35,699 bases of DNA from DAOTTI01 sp034437795 (GTDB lineage: Bacteria > Chloroflexota > UBA11872 > UBA12225), in NCBI GenBank assembly GCA_034437795.1, contig DAOTTI010000071.1, forward strand, positions 1 through 35,699, written 5' to 3'. Under the pieces are notes generated by a model. It did no database searches and had not been told where the DNA came from. It was given only the letters and a program-made list of their open reading frames with translations. Each line of letters begins with the position of its first letter. The first letter of the stretch is position 1. The translations under genes were made by a program, and so were the position numbers. This document shows, piece after piece, positions 1 through 8,287 of the stretch.

Positions 1-201
1 GAGGCTGGTGGCCTGGAGCTCGTGGAAGCTCAGGTAGAAGCTCTGGAACAGGGGCCAGGCCATGAAGATCAGAAACCCCAGCAGCCAAGGGGCGACGAAA
101 AAGTACCCTTCCAGCGCGCGGCGCTGGGAGAGCGTCAACTGCCGCCGGCGGCCCGCGACGGCCGGCATCGCCGGGCGGCGCACCGCAAAGCGAAGCGCCA
201 T
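1..201 (-). CDS. ABC sugar-transporter permease, N-terminal part (cut by window edge)
   Basis: Sixty-seven codons are visible, starting at the ATG at 199-201 and running off the left edge. The start is fixed by a strong AGGAGG Shine-Dalgarno just upstream. The N-terminus is basic, with an RRRQ stretch, then GYFFVAPWLLGFLIFMAWP, a first membrane helix, then FQSFYLSFHEL. This is the usual opening of MalF/UgpA-type permeases (binding-protein-dependent transport inner-membrane component). The family forms the membrane channel of carbohydrate-uptake ABC transporters together with a MalG-type partner and an ATPase. It lies downstream of the PhyH gene and the binding protein at 2186-3580 on the same strand, but an 837-base gap containing repeats separates it from PhyH, so co-transcription is uncertain. 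It is the only permease seen in the window. Family assignment is confident; the substrate is unknown. Confidence 0.85.
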   Translation of the reverse strand, partial: MALRFAVRRPAMPAVAGRRRQLTLSQRRALEGYFFVAPWLLGFLIFMAWPLFQSFYLSFHELQATSL

Positions 202-677
202 AGTTCCTCCTCGACGTCTACTCGCCTGAGGGCGGGCCGCTCGCCCGCCTCTCGCGAAGGCCAGGAGGCCACGCCCCGCGCCAGTGCAACGTCCTCTCTC
301 TCCCTGATCGGCGCGGTGGCCAGTGGTGGTGGGGCTGAGCGGCCCGTCCTGTGGGTTATAGTACCCCCGACTCGCGGCCGCCGCCGTTTCGAGCAGGTCG
401 CAATCCCGGTTGCAAGTCGGTTACAGCAGCAGTGCTGCGCGCTCGGGGAGCACCGCCACCGAGAAGGAGACGCCTGTCGAGGTTGCAGACCGGTTACGGC
501 AGCCACCGGCCAGCCACGGCCGGCGGCTCCTCCAGGATCCAGCCTCACCTGGATTCGGATCCCTGTAGACGTGGCCCGACTTTACACCAGGCGCCACTGC
601 CCCACAGGGGCATCACGGATTCCTGTGGCAATGGCCCGCCTTTCCATGCCCCGCTGGCGCCCCACAGGGGCAAGACC
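202..677. repeat. Gene-free stretch with two pairs of direct repeats
   Basis: No convincing gene lies here. Two repeat pairs are visible. A 23-base sequence beginning GGTTGCA and ending CAGC occurs at 408-430 and 481-503 with four mismatches. A 60-base unit occurs back to back at 557-616 and 617-676; each copy begins GGATYCCTGT, carries TGGCCCG then CTTT, and is closed near its end by the hairpin GCCCC-ACA-GGGGC. The region is the leader of the permease gene, so the hairpins may be regulatory or may be decayed mobile repeats. Confidence 0.6.
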
Positions 678-1036
678 GAGTAGTCGCCGAGTATTCACGG
701 GCGGCGCCCTCACCGCCGCCCGCTCCGCGGGCTCCCACGCTCCCAGAGGGAGAGGGAACTGCTCCCATCGCTCGGCCACTCTGTTCCGAACCCTCGCCCC
801 CGCCAACAGGAAGCGGAAACAGGTCGCCAGCCGGGGCCTGGCGTCATGCCTCTGCCGGGTACCACCGAACCGTGAAGACCGGATCCCAATCTGTGATCAG
901 TCGAGTGAGCCTGGTCCAGCGACGCCCTGTCGCTCACCTGGAGCGGGGCGAGGCAACGGACCGTGCGTCAAGTCGCCGACACCGTTCGGAACCGAGACCT
1001 CCCCACTCGCTCCTCGCTGCTCGCCACTCGCTACTC
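678..1036. repeat. Composite repeat: inverted heptamer arms around a REP-like palindrome
   Basis: The left arm at 678-693 reads GAGTAGTCGCCGAGTA. The right arm at 1005-1036, read on the minus strand, is a tandem heptamer array: GAGTAGC, GAGTGGC, GAGCAGC, GAGGAGC, GAGT. A copy of the REP-like family A (TATTCACGGGCGGCG through a CTCCCAGAGGGAG hairpin, about 691-767) lies directly inside the left arm. The right arm ends three bases from the stop codon of the PhyH gene. No coding sequence is evident inside. The arms being ends of one unit is inference. Confidence 0.5.
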
Positions 1037-1038
1037 CC

Positions 1039-1905
1039 TCACGCGTCCATCCGTCCGGCCGGCGCGGCGGCTCGCGGCTGCTCCAGGCCGTGCTCGCGGT
1101 ACCAGGCACGCAGGGGCACGTCTTCGTCTTTGGGGAGCGAGAACGCCATCTCGGTGGCCCACCCGCCGAGCAGCTGCCACCGGATTGACCCGGGCTCAAC
1201 CTTGGCCATCAACTCCGGCGGCTGCACGACGTAGTCCAGCGCCTTCAGCCACCGGTAGCTGTACCCCATGAAGATCGTCTTGCGCGTGATGTCAGACAGG
1301 TTTGGCCCGACGGCGTGGTAGATCCGGTTCTCGAAGAGTATGGCGTCCCCCGGACGGGCCAGGATCTCGATCGCGCCGTCTGGATCGACCCCGCCCTCGC
1401 TGCGCGGGGGCGGGCCGATGCGCTTGTGGCTGCCGGGGATGAAACGGGTGTTGCCGCGGCCCGGCTCCGAGAGGTCAGAGAGCACGTAGCAGATCTTGAC
1501 CCGCAGCCGGGGCAGCGGCTCGGGGATCTCGTGCGTGGCGATCCCCCCATCGCGGTGCCAACCGATGGCCTTGAAGGTCTCCGGCGTCCCGGGCGGCTGG
1601 GGCGGCCGGACGATGATGTGCGACGTATCAAGCTGGATGTCCCAGTTGAGCACCTGGGGTACCAGCGGCACCGTCGCCGGCCAGTCCAGCAGGTCGAGGA
1701 AGGCGTCGTCCAAGACGACGGCGTTACGCTTCTCGTAGGCGCCGGCGCGGTTCAGGCCCTCTTCGCGCCGGCCGCGCTCGAAGATGCGGTCGACGGCCGC
1801 CGTGACCCGCTCCAGCATAGGCCGGTCGAGCGCATCTGGGATGATGAGATAGCCGTTCTCGTCAAAGAACGCCGCCTGTTCCGGCGTCATGGCGCGAAAC
1901 TGCAT
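1039..1905 (-). CDS. Phytanoyl-CoA dioxygenase (PhyH) family protein
   Basis: A 288-residue non-haem Fe(II)/2-oxoglutarate-dependent oxygenase, a family that hydroxylates small molecules using O2 and 2-oxoglutarate. The iron facial triad is visible as WHRDGG (H117, D119) and H197 in NRIYHAVGP, with R208 in SDITRKT as the likely 2-oxoglutarate carboxylate anchor. RFIPGSH (155-160) is also typical of the family. The ATG at 1905 was chosen because GGGAGG lies seven bases upstream; an in-frame GTG at 1953 would add 16 residues but has no comparable ribosome site. It is encoded between a sugar-binding protein and an ABC permease on the same strand, suggesting that it modifies the imported compound or a derivative. 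The substrate cannot be told from sequence. Confidence 0.88.
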   Translation of the reverse strand: MQFRAMTPEQAAFFDENGYLIIPDALDRPMLERVTAAVDRIFERGRREEGLNRAGAYEKRNAVVLDDAFLDLLDWPATVPLVPQVLNWDIQLDTSHIIVRPPQPPGTPETFKAIGWHRDGGIATHEIPEPLPRLRVKICYVLSDLSEPGRGNTRFIPGSHKRIGPPPRSEGGVDPDGAIEILARPGDAILFENRIYHAVGPNLSDITRKTIFMGYSYRWLKALDYVVQPPELMAKVEPGSIRWQLLGGWATEMAFSLPKDEDVPLRAWYREHGLEQPRAAAPAGRMDA

Positions 1906-2137
1906 CGCCAGGCCTCCCTTGGTTCCTGCTTCTGATCCCTGCCTCTGGTTCACCCTACCCGCACCGCAAGGCGCGAGCGGCGCCAGGAGTCTACCTGATG
2001 CCCGCTGGGTGTGATCGGGCCGTCAATTGCCTTCCTGCGTGGGCTGAGCATTCGGGGCCGCTGCACAGAAACCTGGCTGAGAGCACGCCTCGTGCGGCGC
2101 GGGGGCTCACTATCCTGGAGCGGCCTGCCAGTCTTCT

Positions 2138-2160
2138 CGGCGCCGCCTTGCGCGGCGCCG
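2138..2160 (-). terminator. Stem-loop after a binding-protein gene
   Basis: CGGCGCCGC and GCGGCGCCG form a perfect 9-bp stem with a five-base loop. It lies 25 bases beyond the stop of the binding-protein gene and ahead of the PhyH gene. No T-run follows on the minus strand, so it need not be a full intrinsic terminator. By analogy with the malE-malF intercistronic hairpins it may instead protect the binding-protein mRNA. Confidence 0.5.
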
Positions 2161-2185
2161 CACCGTCTCGCCGTCCGGGGGCAGC

Positions 2186-3580
2186 CTACTGGCACAGCGT
2201 GTCCCGTGCTAGGCGCGAGCTCTTCCACTGCTCGTAGGTCTCGCGGAGCTGCGCCTCCATGCGCACCTTCACCTCCGCCAGGAGGGGCCCGGCCGCCACC
2301 TCCCCCGCCAGCAGCCGGTTCTCGGCTTCGGTCTGAATGTCCTGGAACCGGCGCGCGTCGACCACGTAGTGGGCCCAGTTATCGATGTGGTTACCCAGGT
2401 AGCCGGTCACGACCTCGCGCAGCGCGTCGATGCTCTTGAAGTCCGCGCCCGGCAGCTTGAACGTGAGGTCGAGCCATGGCTCGAAGGCATCGATCCGCGT
2501 CGGGGGACGCAGGGTGGCCTTGCTCCAGTCGAGCTGCCCTTCCTGGCTGGTCAGATACTTCACGAGCTGCCAGGCCGCCTCAGGGGCCCTGGTGAGATTG
2601 GTGATCAGCACGCAGTCGGTGAAGCTGAGCGCCTTATTGGTCACCTTCCAAGGGAGCGGGGCAATGCTCCACTTGAACAGGGTCACCTCGCTGAGCTGTG
2701 AGGTATTCCAGCCGGTGGTACCCCACATGGCGGCGCCCCCTTCGCGGAAGTGCCTGGTGGGAGCGCCGCGCCGAGGGGCGATCTGATACCGCATGGCCAG
2801 GTCCTGCCAGAACTGCGCACTTTCCACCACCTCCGGCGCGGTCCAGTTGCTCTCTCGGGCGATCCCCTTGGCGTACCACTCCTTCACCCACGGATCGCCG
2901 CCCCACAGGTAAGCCCAGGGATGGAACTGGCCGAACGGGAGGTAGCCATAGACCGCATCCGGCTGGCCCCAGTTGCGCGCCGTCCGCCGCCCAATCTCGA
3001 GCACGCGGTCCCAGGTCCAGGTCCGGTTCTTCCAGGTGGTCGGCGGGCGCGCTACCCCCGCCTGCTCCAGCAGGTTCACGTTGTAGATGGTCATATTGCC
3101 CAGCGTGGTGAGGATGGGTAGCGCCCACTGTCGGCCGCCCCGGCACATGTCGGGATCCTTCTCGAAGCCGCCGAAAGGCCGGAGGTCGAACTTGTCCCGC
3201 GCGATCAGGGGTGTGAGGTCCAGCAGCTTCTCCTGGGCGTAGAGCTGGATGAAGGTGCCCACAATGCCGTTGTGCACGTCCGGCGGCGTCCCCGCGGCGT
3301 GCATGGCAAAGACCTTCTCGTTCCAGACGTCGCCCGTGATCTCCAGCGTGATCTCGATGCGCGGGAAACGTTCCCGCATCTTGGGCAGGACGACGTTCTG
3401 CTCCCAATCGTTCTCCACCTGCACCGCGCGCACCAGCCAGGTGATCCTGCCCTGGGGCGGGCCACCGGCCGGAGCCGGCCCCTCCAGGCGCGCCCCTCCC
3501 ATTGGCCCGCAGGCGGCGAGCGCGCCGGTTCCGATCCCCGCTCCCATGTGGGAGGCCAGCTTCCGTCGCGTCATGCGCAT
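2186..3580 (-). CDS. ABC transporter solute-binding lipoprotein (family 1), Tat-exported
   Basis: A 464-residue extracellular binding protein of a carbohydrate-type ABC transporter. The N-terminus MRMTRRKLASHMGAGI carries twin arginines at 5-6 followed by a hydrophobic stretch and the lipobox LAAC with Cys24, so it is probably Tat-exported and lipid-anchored outside the membrane. The mature part has the usual fold-1 features: an early strand (RITWLVRAV), AGTPPDV in the ligand cleft region, and aromatic-rich segments such as FGQFHPWAYLWGGDPW likely to stack against sugars. The start is supported by GGAGGAG seven bases upstream. It heads a minus-strand group with PhyH and the permease at 1-201, and a GC-rich stem-loop follows its stop codon. 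The ligand is unknown. Confidence 0.9.
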   Translation of the reverse strand: MRMTRRKLASHMGAGIGTGALAACGPMGGARLEGPAPAGGPPQGRITWLVRAVQVENDWEQNVVLPKMRERFPRIEITLEITGDVWNEKVFAMHAAGTPPDVHNGIVGTFIQLYAQEKLLDLTPLIARDKFDLRPFGGFEKDPDMCRGGRQWALPILTTLGNMTIYNVNLLEQAGVARPPTTWKNRTWTWDRVLEIGRRTARNWGQPDAVYGYLPFGQFHPWAYLWGGDPWVKEWYAKGIARESNWTAPEVVESAQFWQDLAMRYQIAPRRGAPTRHFREGGAAMWGTTGWNTSQLSEVTLFKWSIAPLPWKVTNKALSFTDCVLITNLTRAPEAAWQLVKYLTSQEGQLDWSKATLRPPTRIDAFEPWLDLTFKLPGADFKSIDALREVVTGYLGNHIDNWAHYVVDARRFQDIQTEAENRLLAGEVAAGPLLAEVKVRMEAQLRETYEQWKSSRLARDTLCQ

Positions 3581-4005
3581 CGCACCGCTCCTCCGTGAGT
3601 GGCCACCAGCTCAGTGGCGCTTCCACGCCTGATCCGGGTGGCCCATGCTGCTGGCCCTGCCCTTCGTGGCGCATCCGCCAAACTCGTGGCTCTTGAGCCT
3701 CTCTGGCAGGAAGTGGCCCGGCGTCGCTGGATGCACCGCTGATCGATCCCTGCGCACCTCCCTCACCCTGCGCCAGGAGAGGGGCGTCGCGGCAGCTATA
3801 GCCTGTTCGGCAATAATCAGTTGGAGCCACCGCCGGCGTCCGCCACCGCCTGCAGCCGGTAGCACACGCCCAGCGGCCGCCCGCTACAGGCTACCGCCGG
3901 TAATACACCCGCAGCGCCCGGGCGCCACCGGCCCCACGTACGGACCGTCGGCCGGCTCCAAGGCTCAAATGGCGCCAATGACGCCAATAGCCTCTACGGC
4001 ACAGT
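3581..4005. other. Stretch without a recognisable gene
   Basis: This leader region of the binding-protein gene contains only GC-rich open frames lacking ribosome sites or family motifs. Short degenerate repeats of the CCGGTA type occur near 3850-3905. No clear promoter was found. Confidence 0.5.
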
Positions 4006-4308
4006 CTACATCCGGCCGCCCCCGGCGGCCACAGTGGAGCATGGCCACTGTACGCGCCGCTGATCCGGCTCTGACGCAGCAGGGGCAGACGTCATACCTC
4101 TCGGCTGCATTCCTGTGACCAGGCCTTCGCGGATACAGCGCAGGCTGGACATGTAGACGTTGGGGTAGCCTCGATTGTTCAGCCAGGCGGTTATCGTAGC
4201 CACGGAGCTACGCGCGAAGCGCTCCACGATCTGCCGGTGGCTCTGCGGGCCACTCTCCAGGATCGGTGGCGCGGGTGGCATGGCACGAACATTACCGGAG
4301 CGCAGCAC
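4006..4308 (-). CDS. Possible small helix-turn-helix protein (doubtful)
   Basis: The frame starts with GTG at 4308, two bases after the stop codon of the dehydratase gene, or with ATG at 4281. The stretch HRQIVERFARSSVATITAW resembles a helix-turn-helix of the kind found in resolvase-like or transposase-like DNA-binding proteins. The C-terminal 35 residues look like random GC-rich translation. No Shine-Dalgarno is evident, but tight spacing would allow coupling to the upstream gene. It could be a real small regulator, the remnant of a transposase N-terminus, or chance. Confidence 0.25.
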   Translation of the reverse strand: MLRSGNVRAMPPAPPILESGPQSHRQIVERFARSSVATITAWLNNRGYPNVYMSSLRCIREGLVTGMQPRGMTSAPAASEPDQRRVQWPCSTVAAGGGRM

Positions 4309-4310
4309 GC

Positions 4311-5534
4311 CTATGCCCCCCAGCCGGGGAGGGCGTGGGCGCGCAGGTAGTCCAGGTTCAGCTCCAGGCCCAGACCGGGGCGCTTGGGCACGTGCAGCTC
4401 ACCGTGGCGGATCACCAGGGGCTGGTCGATGAAGGCGTTGTAGAAGTCCAGGCGGCTGCGGCTGGTCTCCAGCTTGTAGAAGTTCGGCACCGTCATCATC
4501 ACGTGCGCGCCGGCCAGCACGTTGATCGGCCCGCTGGCGTCGTGCGGCGAGACCGGCACGTAGTAGGCCTCTGCCATGGTGGCGATCTTCTTGAGCTCGG
4601 TGATGCCGCCCGTCCAGGTCACGTCCGGCATGATGAAGTCGGCCAGGCGCTGCTCGAGCACCGGCACGAACTCAAAGCGCGTGTGCAGGCGCTCGCCGAC
4701 GCAGATGCGCGTCTGCACCTGCTCGCGCACCTGGCGCAGGGCATGGTAGCTCTCCGGTGGCACCGGCTCCTCGAACCACGTGATCTGGTACGGCGCCAGC
4801 CGGTTGGCCAGGCGGATGGCGGTGGGCACGTTGTACATGGCGTGGGCGTCGATCAGGATCTCCACGTCCGGCCCGACCGCCTCTCGGATCGCCGCGACGA
4901 TATCCACTCCCTTCTGCTCGCCTTCCGCGCTGATCTGCCCGTCCAGATAGGCGGTGCCCTTGCCGGCCATCCCTTCCCAGAAGGGATCGGTCTTGATCGC
5001 GCGGTAGCCGTCTTCCACCGGCACGCGGGCGTTTCTCGCCGACTCGTCGGGGGTGGTGGCGTAGGGGAAGTGGGTATACAAAGGAACGGTGTCCCGCACC
5101 GGGCCGCCGAGCAGCTCATAGATCGGCAGTCCCAGCGCCTTCCCCCGGATGTCCCACAGGGCGATGTCGATCCCGCTGATCACTGCCGTGGTCGCGCCCC
5201 GCGTGCCCATGTAGGTGAAGGCGCGGAAGATCTTCTGCCAGATGGCCTCGATCCGAGCGGGGTCATCACCAATGAGCAGGGGCTTCAGCTCCCGAAGCAT
5301 GGCGCAGATGGCGCGGTTCGCCACCGGGCCGGGGTAGGTGGTGATCTCACCCCAGCCGGTAATCCCCTCGTCGGTGTCCACCTGCACGAAGACGTACTGG
5401 CGGCCGCGCCGCGCCGGCGGGGGCGTGAGGCCGGCCACGGGCGCGCCCCGCGCCAGGCTCTGGCTGGCCCAGATGGCGCCGCCGGACTCCGGCGGGACCT
5501 CTACGATCCACGGCCTGACGTCTCTGATCTGCAT
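4311..5534 (-). CDS. Mandelate racemase/muconate lactonizing (enolase superfamily) sugar-acid dehydratase
   Basis: A 407-residue enolase-superfamily protein. These enzymes abstract the proton alpha to a carboxylate using Mg2+; the D-galactonate dehydratase (GalD) subgroup makes 2-keto-3-deoxy sugar acids. Visible features are ETDEG-type VDTDEGITGWGE near 52-63, IDIALWDIRGKALGLPIYEL (122-141), metal-ligand region DAH (D229, H231), FEEP (254-257), GERLHTR (280-286) and SPHDASGP with H331 as the likely catalytic base. The DxH, GER and PHxxxGP pattern matches GalD-like dehydratases rather than muconate cycloisomerases. GGAG lies upstream of the ATG. Its neighbours on the same strand, a malate/lactate-type dehydrogenase and a Zn alcohol dehydrogenase, fit an aldonate or uronate pathway. 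The exact substrate is not determinable. Confidence 0.9.
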   Translation of the reverse strand: MQIRDVRPWIVEVPPESGGAIWASQSLARGAPVAGLTPPPARRGRQYVFVQVDTDEGITGWGEITTYPGPVANRAICAMLRELKPLLIGDDPARIEAIWQKIFRAFTYMGTRGATTAVISGIDIALWDIRGKALGLPIYELLGGPVRDTVPLYTHFPYATTPDESARNARVPVEDGYRAIKTDPFWEGMAGKGTAYLDGQISAEGEQKGVDIVAAIREAVGPDVEILIDAHAMYNVPTAIRLANRLAPYQITWFEEPVPPESYHALRQVREQVQTRICVGERLHTRFEFVPVLEQRLADFIMPDVTWTGGITELKKIATMAEAYYVPVSPHDASGPINVLAGAHVMMTVPNFYKLETSRSRLDFYNAFIDQPLVIRHGELHVPKRPGLGLELNLDYLRAHALPGWGA

Positions 5535-5558
5535 CGTTCATTGCTCCTACGCTACGAA

Positions 5559-5582
5559 GGTTCAAGGTTCAAAGTTCAAGGT
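5559..5582 (+). repeat. Heptamer tandem repeat (GGTTCAA type)
   Basis: GGTTCAA, GGTTCAA, AGTTCAA, GGT run in tandem just upstream of the dehydratase gene. The same array occurs in inverted orientation at 22798-22823, and shorter forms occur at 25556-25570 and at both ends of 34475-34675. It resembles the heptanucleotide STRR repeats described in cyanobacteria in architecture, not in sequence. Confidence 0.8.
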
Positions 5583-5722
5583 AGAACGGCGGGAGGCCTG
5601 CGGGTTCCGGCCTGGCTTCGGTTTAGAGGGGCAGGGGCCTGGCCCTCAGCTACCCGGGTCATAGGCGATCCTGTCCTGGACCAGAGAGAGCGCGTACCGC
5701 AGTAAGAACGCCTGCTCCCCAG

Positions 5723-6808
5723 CTACTCCAGGTCATAGGTGACCCCGAGGTGCGCGGCTAGGGCCGTGAGGTCGCTGAGGACGAATGGCTCGTACTGAAT
5801 GCCGGTCTCCCGCTGGCGGCGGGCGGTCTCCTGCTCGATGTCGCCTGGGGCGAAGAGGCGGGCCACCCCCGCCCTGGGCCGCGAGGTGCGCACCCGCTGC
5901 ACCACCTCCTGGACGCGCGCGGTGAACGTCTCCAGCGGGCACACGGCGGCAATGTCCAGCGCCATGAACCAGTGGCTGCGTCCGGCATGGGGGACATCGG
6001 TCCGGCCCAGGTCATAGTCGAAGGGCCCGCCGGCAAGCAGGGACGTGAAGAGGGAGAGCATCAGCGCCAGGCCGAAGCCCTTGTATTCGGCGATGGGGAC
6101 CAGGCTCCCCCCATGCTGGCGGGCCTGGGGATCGGTGCTGGGCTGCCCATCTTTGTCCAGGACCCAGCCCAGCGGGATCGGCTGCCCCCGCCGCCGGTAG
6201 ATGTCGATGCGGTTGCCGGCCACAACCGAGAGGGCCATATCCAGGAAGACGGCCTCGGCCACGCTCCCATCGGCGGCGAGGGCGGCGGGCAGCGCCCAGG
6301 CCGGCGGGTTATTGCCGGCGATCGGCTGCGTACCGCCCCAGGGGGCGAGCGAGGCGCCGGCGTTGGTCACGGCAAAGCCGGCCAGCCCCTGCGCCGCCGC
6401 CAGCCGCGCCCAGTAGCCGGACGCCCCATAATGGTTGCTCTCACGCATGAAGACGCAGCCGACGCCATGCTCCCGCGCCAGGGCGATGGCCTGCTCCATC
6501 CCATAGTGCGCGGCCACGTGCCCCAGCCCGCCGCCCCCGCTCATCTGGCGCAGCGCCCCCGCCCCGCCGGTGACGCGGATGTCCGGCCGGGCGTTGACGC
6601 GACCCGCCTGCACGGCCCGGACGTAGCCGGACAGGTTCTTCAGGCCATGCGTGCTGATGCCGTGCAGATCGGCGTCGGCCAGGGCCGTCGCCGCCTTCAG
6701 GGCGTCGGGGTCAGGGACCCCCACCGCGACGAAGGCCCGGCGCGCAAAGTCGACCGCTCGCTCCAGGGGGACGGCAATGGTCCCTACCCCGTTCATCTCG
6801 ACCGGCAT
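5723..6808 (-). CDS. Malate/L-lactate dehydrogenase-family (MDH2) NAD(P)-dependent oxidoreductase
   Basis: A 361-residue member of the type-2 malate/L-lactate/ureidoglycolate dehydrogenase family, which oxidises 2-hydroxy acids or reduces 2-keto acids with NAD(P). It shows DLHGISTHGL (48-56), an N-terminal family hallmark, and SNHYGASGYW (124-133) containing the proposed catalytic histidine H126. EYKGFGLALMLSLFTSLLAG near the C-terminal third is also typical. The ATG at 6808 is preceded by GGAGGAGG; an earlier GTG in frame would add 51 charged, low-complexity residues from the intergenic repeat and is rejected. It sits between the Zn alcohol dehydrogenase and the GalD-like dehydratase with gaps of about 190 bases each, probably one transcription unit for sugar-acid breakdown. 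Confidence 0.88.
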   Translation of the reverse strand: MPVEMNGVGTIAVPLERAVDFARRAFVAVGVPDPDALKAATALADADLHGISTHGLKNLSGYVRAVQAGRVNARPDIRVTGGAGALRQMSGGGGLGHVAAHYGMEQAIALAREHGVGCVFMRESNHYGASGYWARLAAAQGLAGFAVTNAGASLAPWGGTQPIAGNNPPAWALPAALAADGSVAEAVFLDMALSVVAGNRIDIYRRRGQPIPLGWVLDKDGQPSTDPQARQHGGSLVPIAEYKGFGLALMLSLFTSLLAGGPFDYDLGRTDVPHAGRSHWFMALDIAAVCPLETFTARVQEVVQRVRTSRPRAGVARLFAPGDIEQETARRQRETGIQYEPFVLSDLTALAAHLGVTYDLE

Positions 6809-6997
6809 GATGTCCTCCTCCGCCTCCTGCTGGTCATCGCCCCGCGCGTCGTGCGTCGGCGACGCCCTCGACGCCCTGCGCTGCGCCTGCCGGAGCCTGC
6901 CGCTTGTCTGCTGCTCATCATCGCCCCGCGCGCGGTGCGTGCGGGCGGAGCGTACGCTCAACTCGGCGGCGCCGTCAAGTGCCGCCGGAGCGGGCGG

Positions 6998-8101
6998 CTA
7001 GCTGAACGTAATCACCTGGCGCGCCACCTCGCCCTGTTCGAGCAGGGCAAACGCCTCATTCACCTCGGCTAGGCCGATGCGGCGCGAGATCAGCTCGTCC
7101 AGCTTCAGCTTGCCGGCGCGGTAGAGATTGAGCAAGCGGGGGGCATCGTAGTGTGGCCGGCACGAGCCGTACATCGTCGAGGTCAGGCGCTTCTCCTCCA
7201 GCACCAGGCGCGCCGGCGAGATCGCCAGCTCCGCCTCCAGCGGGGCCACGCCGACCAGCATCGCTTCCCCGCCGCGGCGCACCGATTCCAGGCAGGTGAG
7301 CTGGGTGCGCGTATTGCCGATGACCTCAAAGGCGTAGTCGGCGCCCCGCCCTTCCGTCAGGTCCCTCACCGCCTCGGGGATCGACGTGACCTCCCGCGCG
7401 TTGAGGGTGTGGGTGGCGCCAAACTGGCGGGCCAGCGCCAGCTTGCTGGGGATCACGTCGACGGCGATGATCCGCTCCGCGCCGGCCAGTGCCGCCCCCT
7501 GGATCACGTTCAAGCCCACGCCGCCGCAGCCGATCACCAGCACGCTGGCCCCCGGCTCAACCCGAGCGCTATTGATCACCGCCCCAACGCCGGTCATCAC
7601 CGCGCAGCCGACCACGGCTGCCACGTCCAGCGGGACGTCCTTGCGGATGGGCACCACGCCCTGCTGGGGCGCCACTGAATACTCGGCGAAGGTGGAGACG
7701 CAGCCAAAGTGGTGGAGCTCCCGGCCGCGGACGCTGAGCCGGCTGGTGCCATCGGCCAGGGTCCCGCTCCAGCGCATCCTGGTCCCGAAGTCGCACAACG
7801 CCGGCCGGCCCTGCTGGCAGAAGTAACAGGTGCCGCAGGCCGGCCGCCAGACCATGATCACGTGGTCCCCCGGCCGCACCGAGGTCACGCCCGTGCCAAC
7901 CTCCGCCACCACGCCCGCGCCCTCGTGGCCCATCACCACCGGCAGCGGCGCGGGGAGATCGCCGTTGAGCACGTGCAGGTCGCTGTGGCAGACGCCGGCC
8001 GCTGCCATGCGCACCAGCACCTCGCCCTCTTTCGGGGGCTGCAGGTCAACGTCCTCGACCACCACCCTGCTCTTCGCCTCGTACAGGATTGCTGCTTTCA
8101 C
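6998..8101 (-). CDS. Zinc-dependent alcohol dehydrogenase (MDR superfamily)
   Basis: A 367-residue medium-chain dehydrogenase. The catalytic zinc site is GVCHSDLH (C38), GHEGAG (H59, E60) and C166 in VVGCAVMTG; the structural zinc lobe has C89, C92, C95 and C103 in ACGTCYFCQQGRPALC. The NAD-binding motif is GCGGVG (191-196). The pattern is close to class III or aryl-alcohol-type dehydrogenases, so an alcohol or aldehyde substrate is expected. It starts with GTG at 8101 after GGAGG six bases away. It is the most upstream gene of the minus-strand sugar-acid group, and its 5' side is a long repeat-rich region. Family assignment is firm and substrate is open. Confidence 0.92.
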   Translation of the reverse strand: MKAAILYEAKSRVVVEDVDLQPPKEGEVLVRMAAAGVCHSDLHVLNGDLPAPLPVVMGHEGAGVVAEVGTGVTSVRPGDHVIMVWRPACGTCYFCQQGRPALCDFGTRMRWSGTLADGTSRLSVRGRELHHFGCVSTFAEYSVAPQQGVVPIRKDVPLDVAAVVGCAVMTGVGAVINSARVEPGASVLVIGCGGVGLNVIQGAALAGAERIIAVDVIPSKLALARQFGATHTLNAREVTSIPEAVRDLTEGRGADYAFEVIGNTRTQLTCLESVRRGGEAMLVGVAPLEAELAISPARLVLEEKRLTSTMYGSCRPHYDAPRLLNLYRAGKLKLDELISRRIGLAEVNEAFALLEQGEVARQVITFS

Positions 8102-8287
8102 CGTCTTCCTCCGTTTCGCTCCGCGCTACCGGGCCCGCTCCTAGCTCCGCAACCGCTCCCGCACAGGCACGCCGGTCCCCGCCGGCGGCGCTATCCCCAG
8201 GATACTGCAGGCAACCGCCCCCGAGCGACTGCTCCGGCACGCACGCGGGCGCTCAACGGCACGGACCGGATGCTGCCAGCCCCTCCA

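Noticed and set aside
1906..1953. GTG at 1953 as the PhyH start
   Set aside because: The added 16 residues are charged and lack family similarity, while the ATG at 1905 has GGGAGG at ideal spacing.
4266..5705. Long plus-strand open frame (479 codons) over the dehydratase gene
   Set aside because: It is antisense to a gene with intact enolase-superfamily motifs; its His/Arg/Gly-rich product has no domain. High G+C creates such frames.
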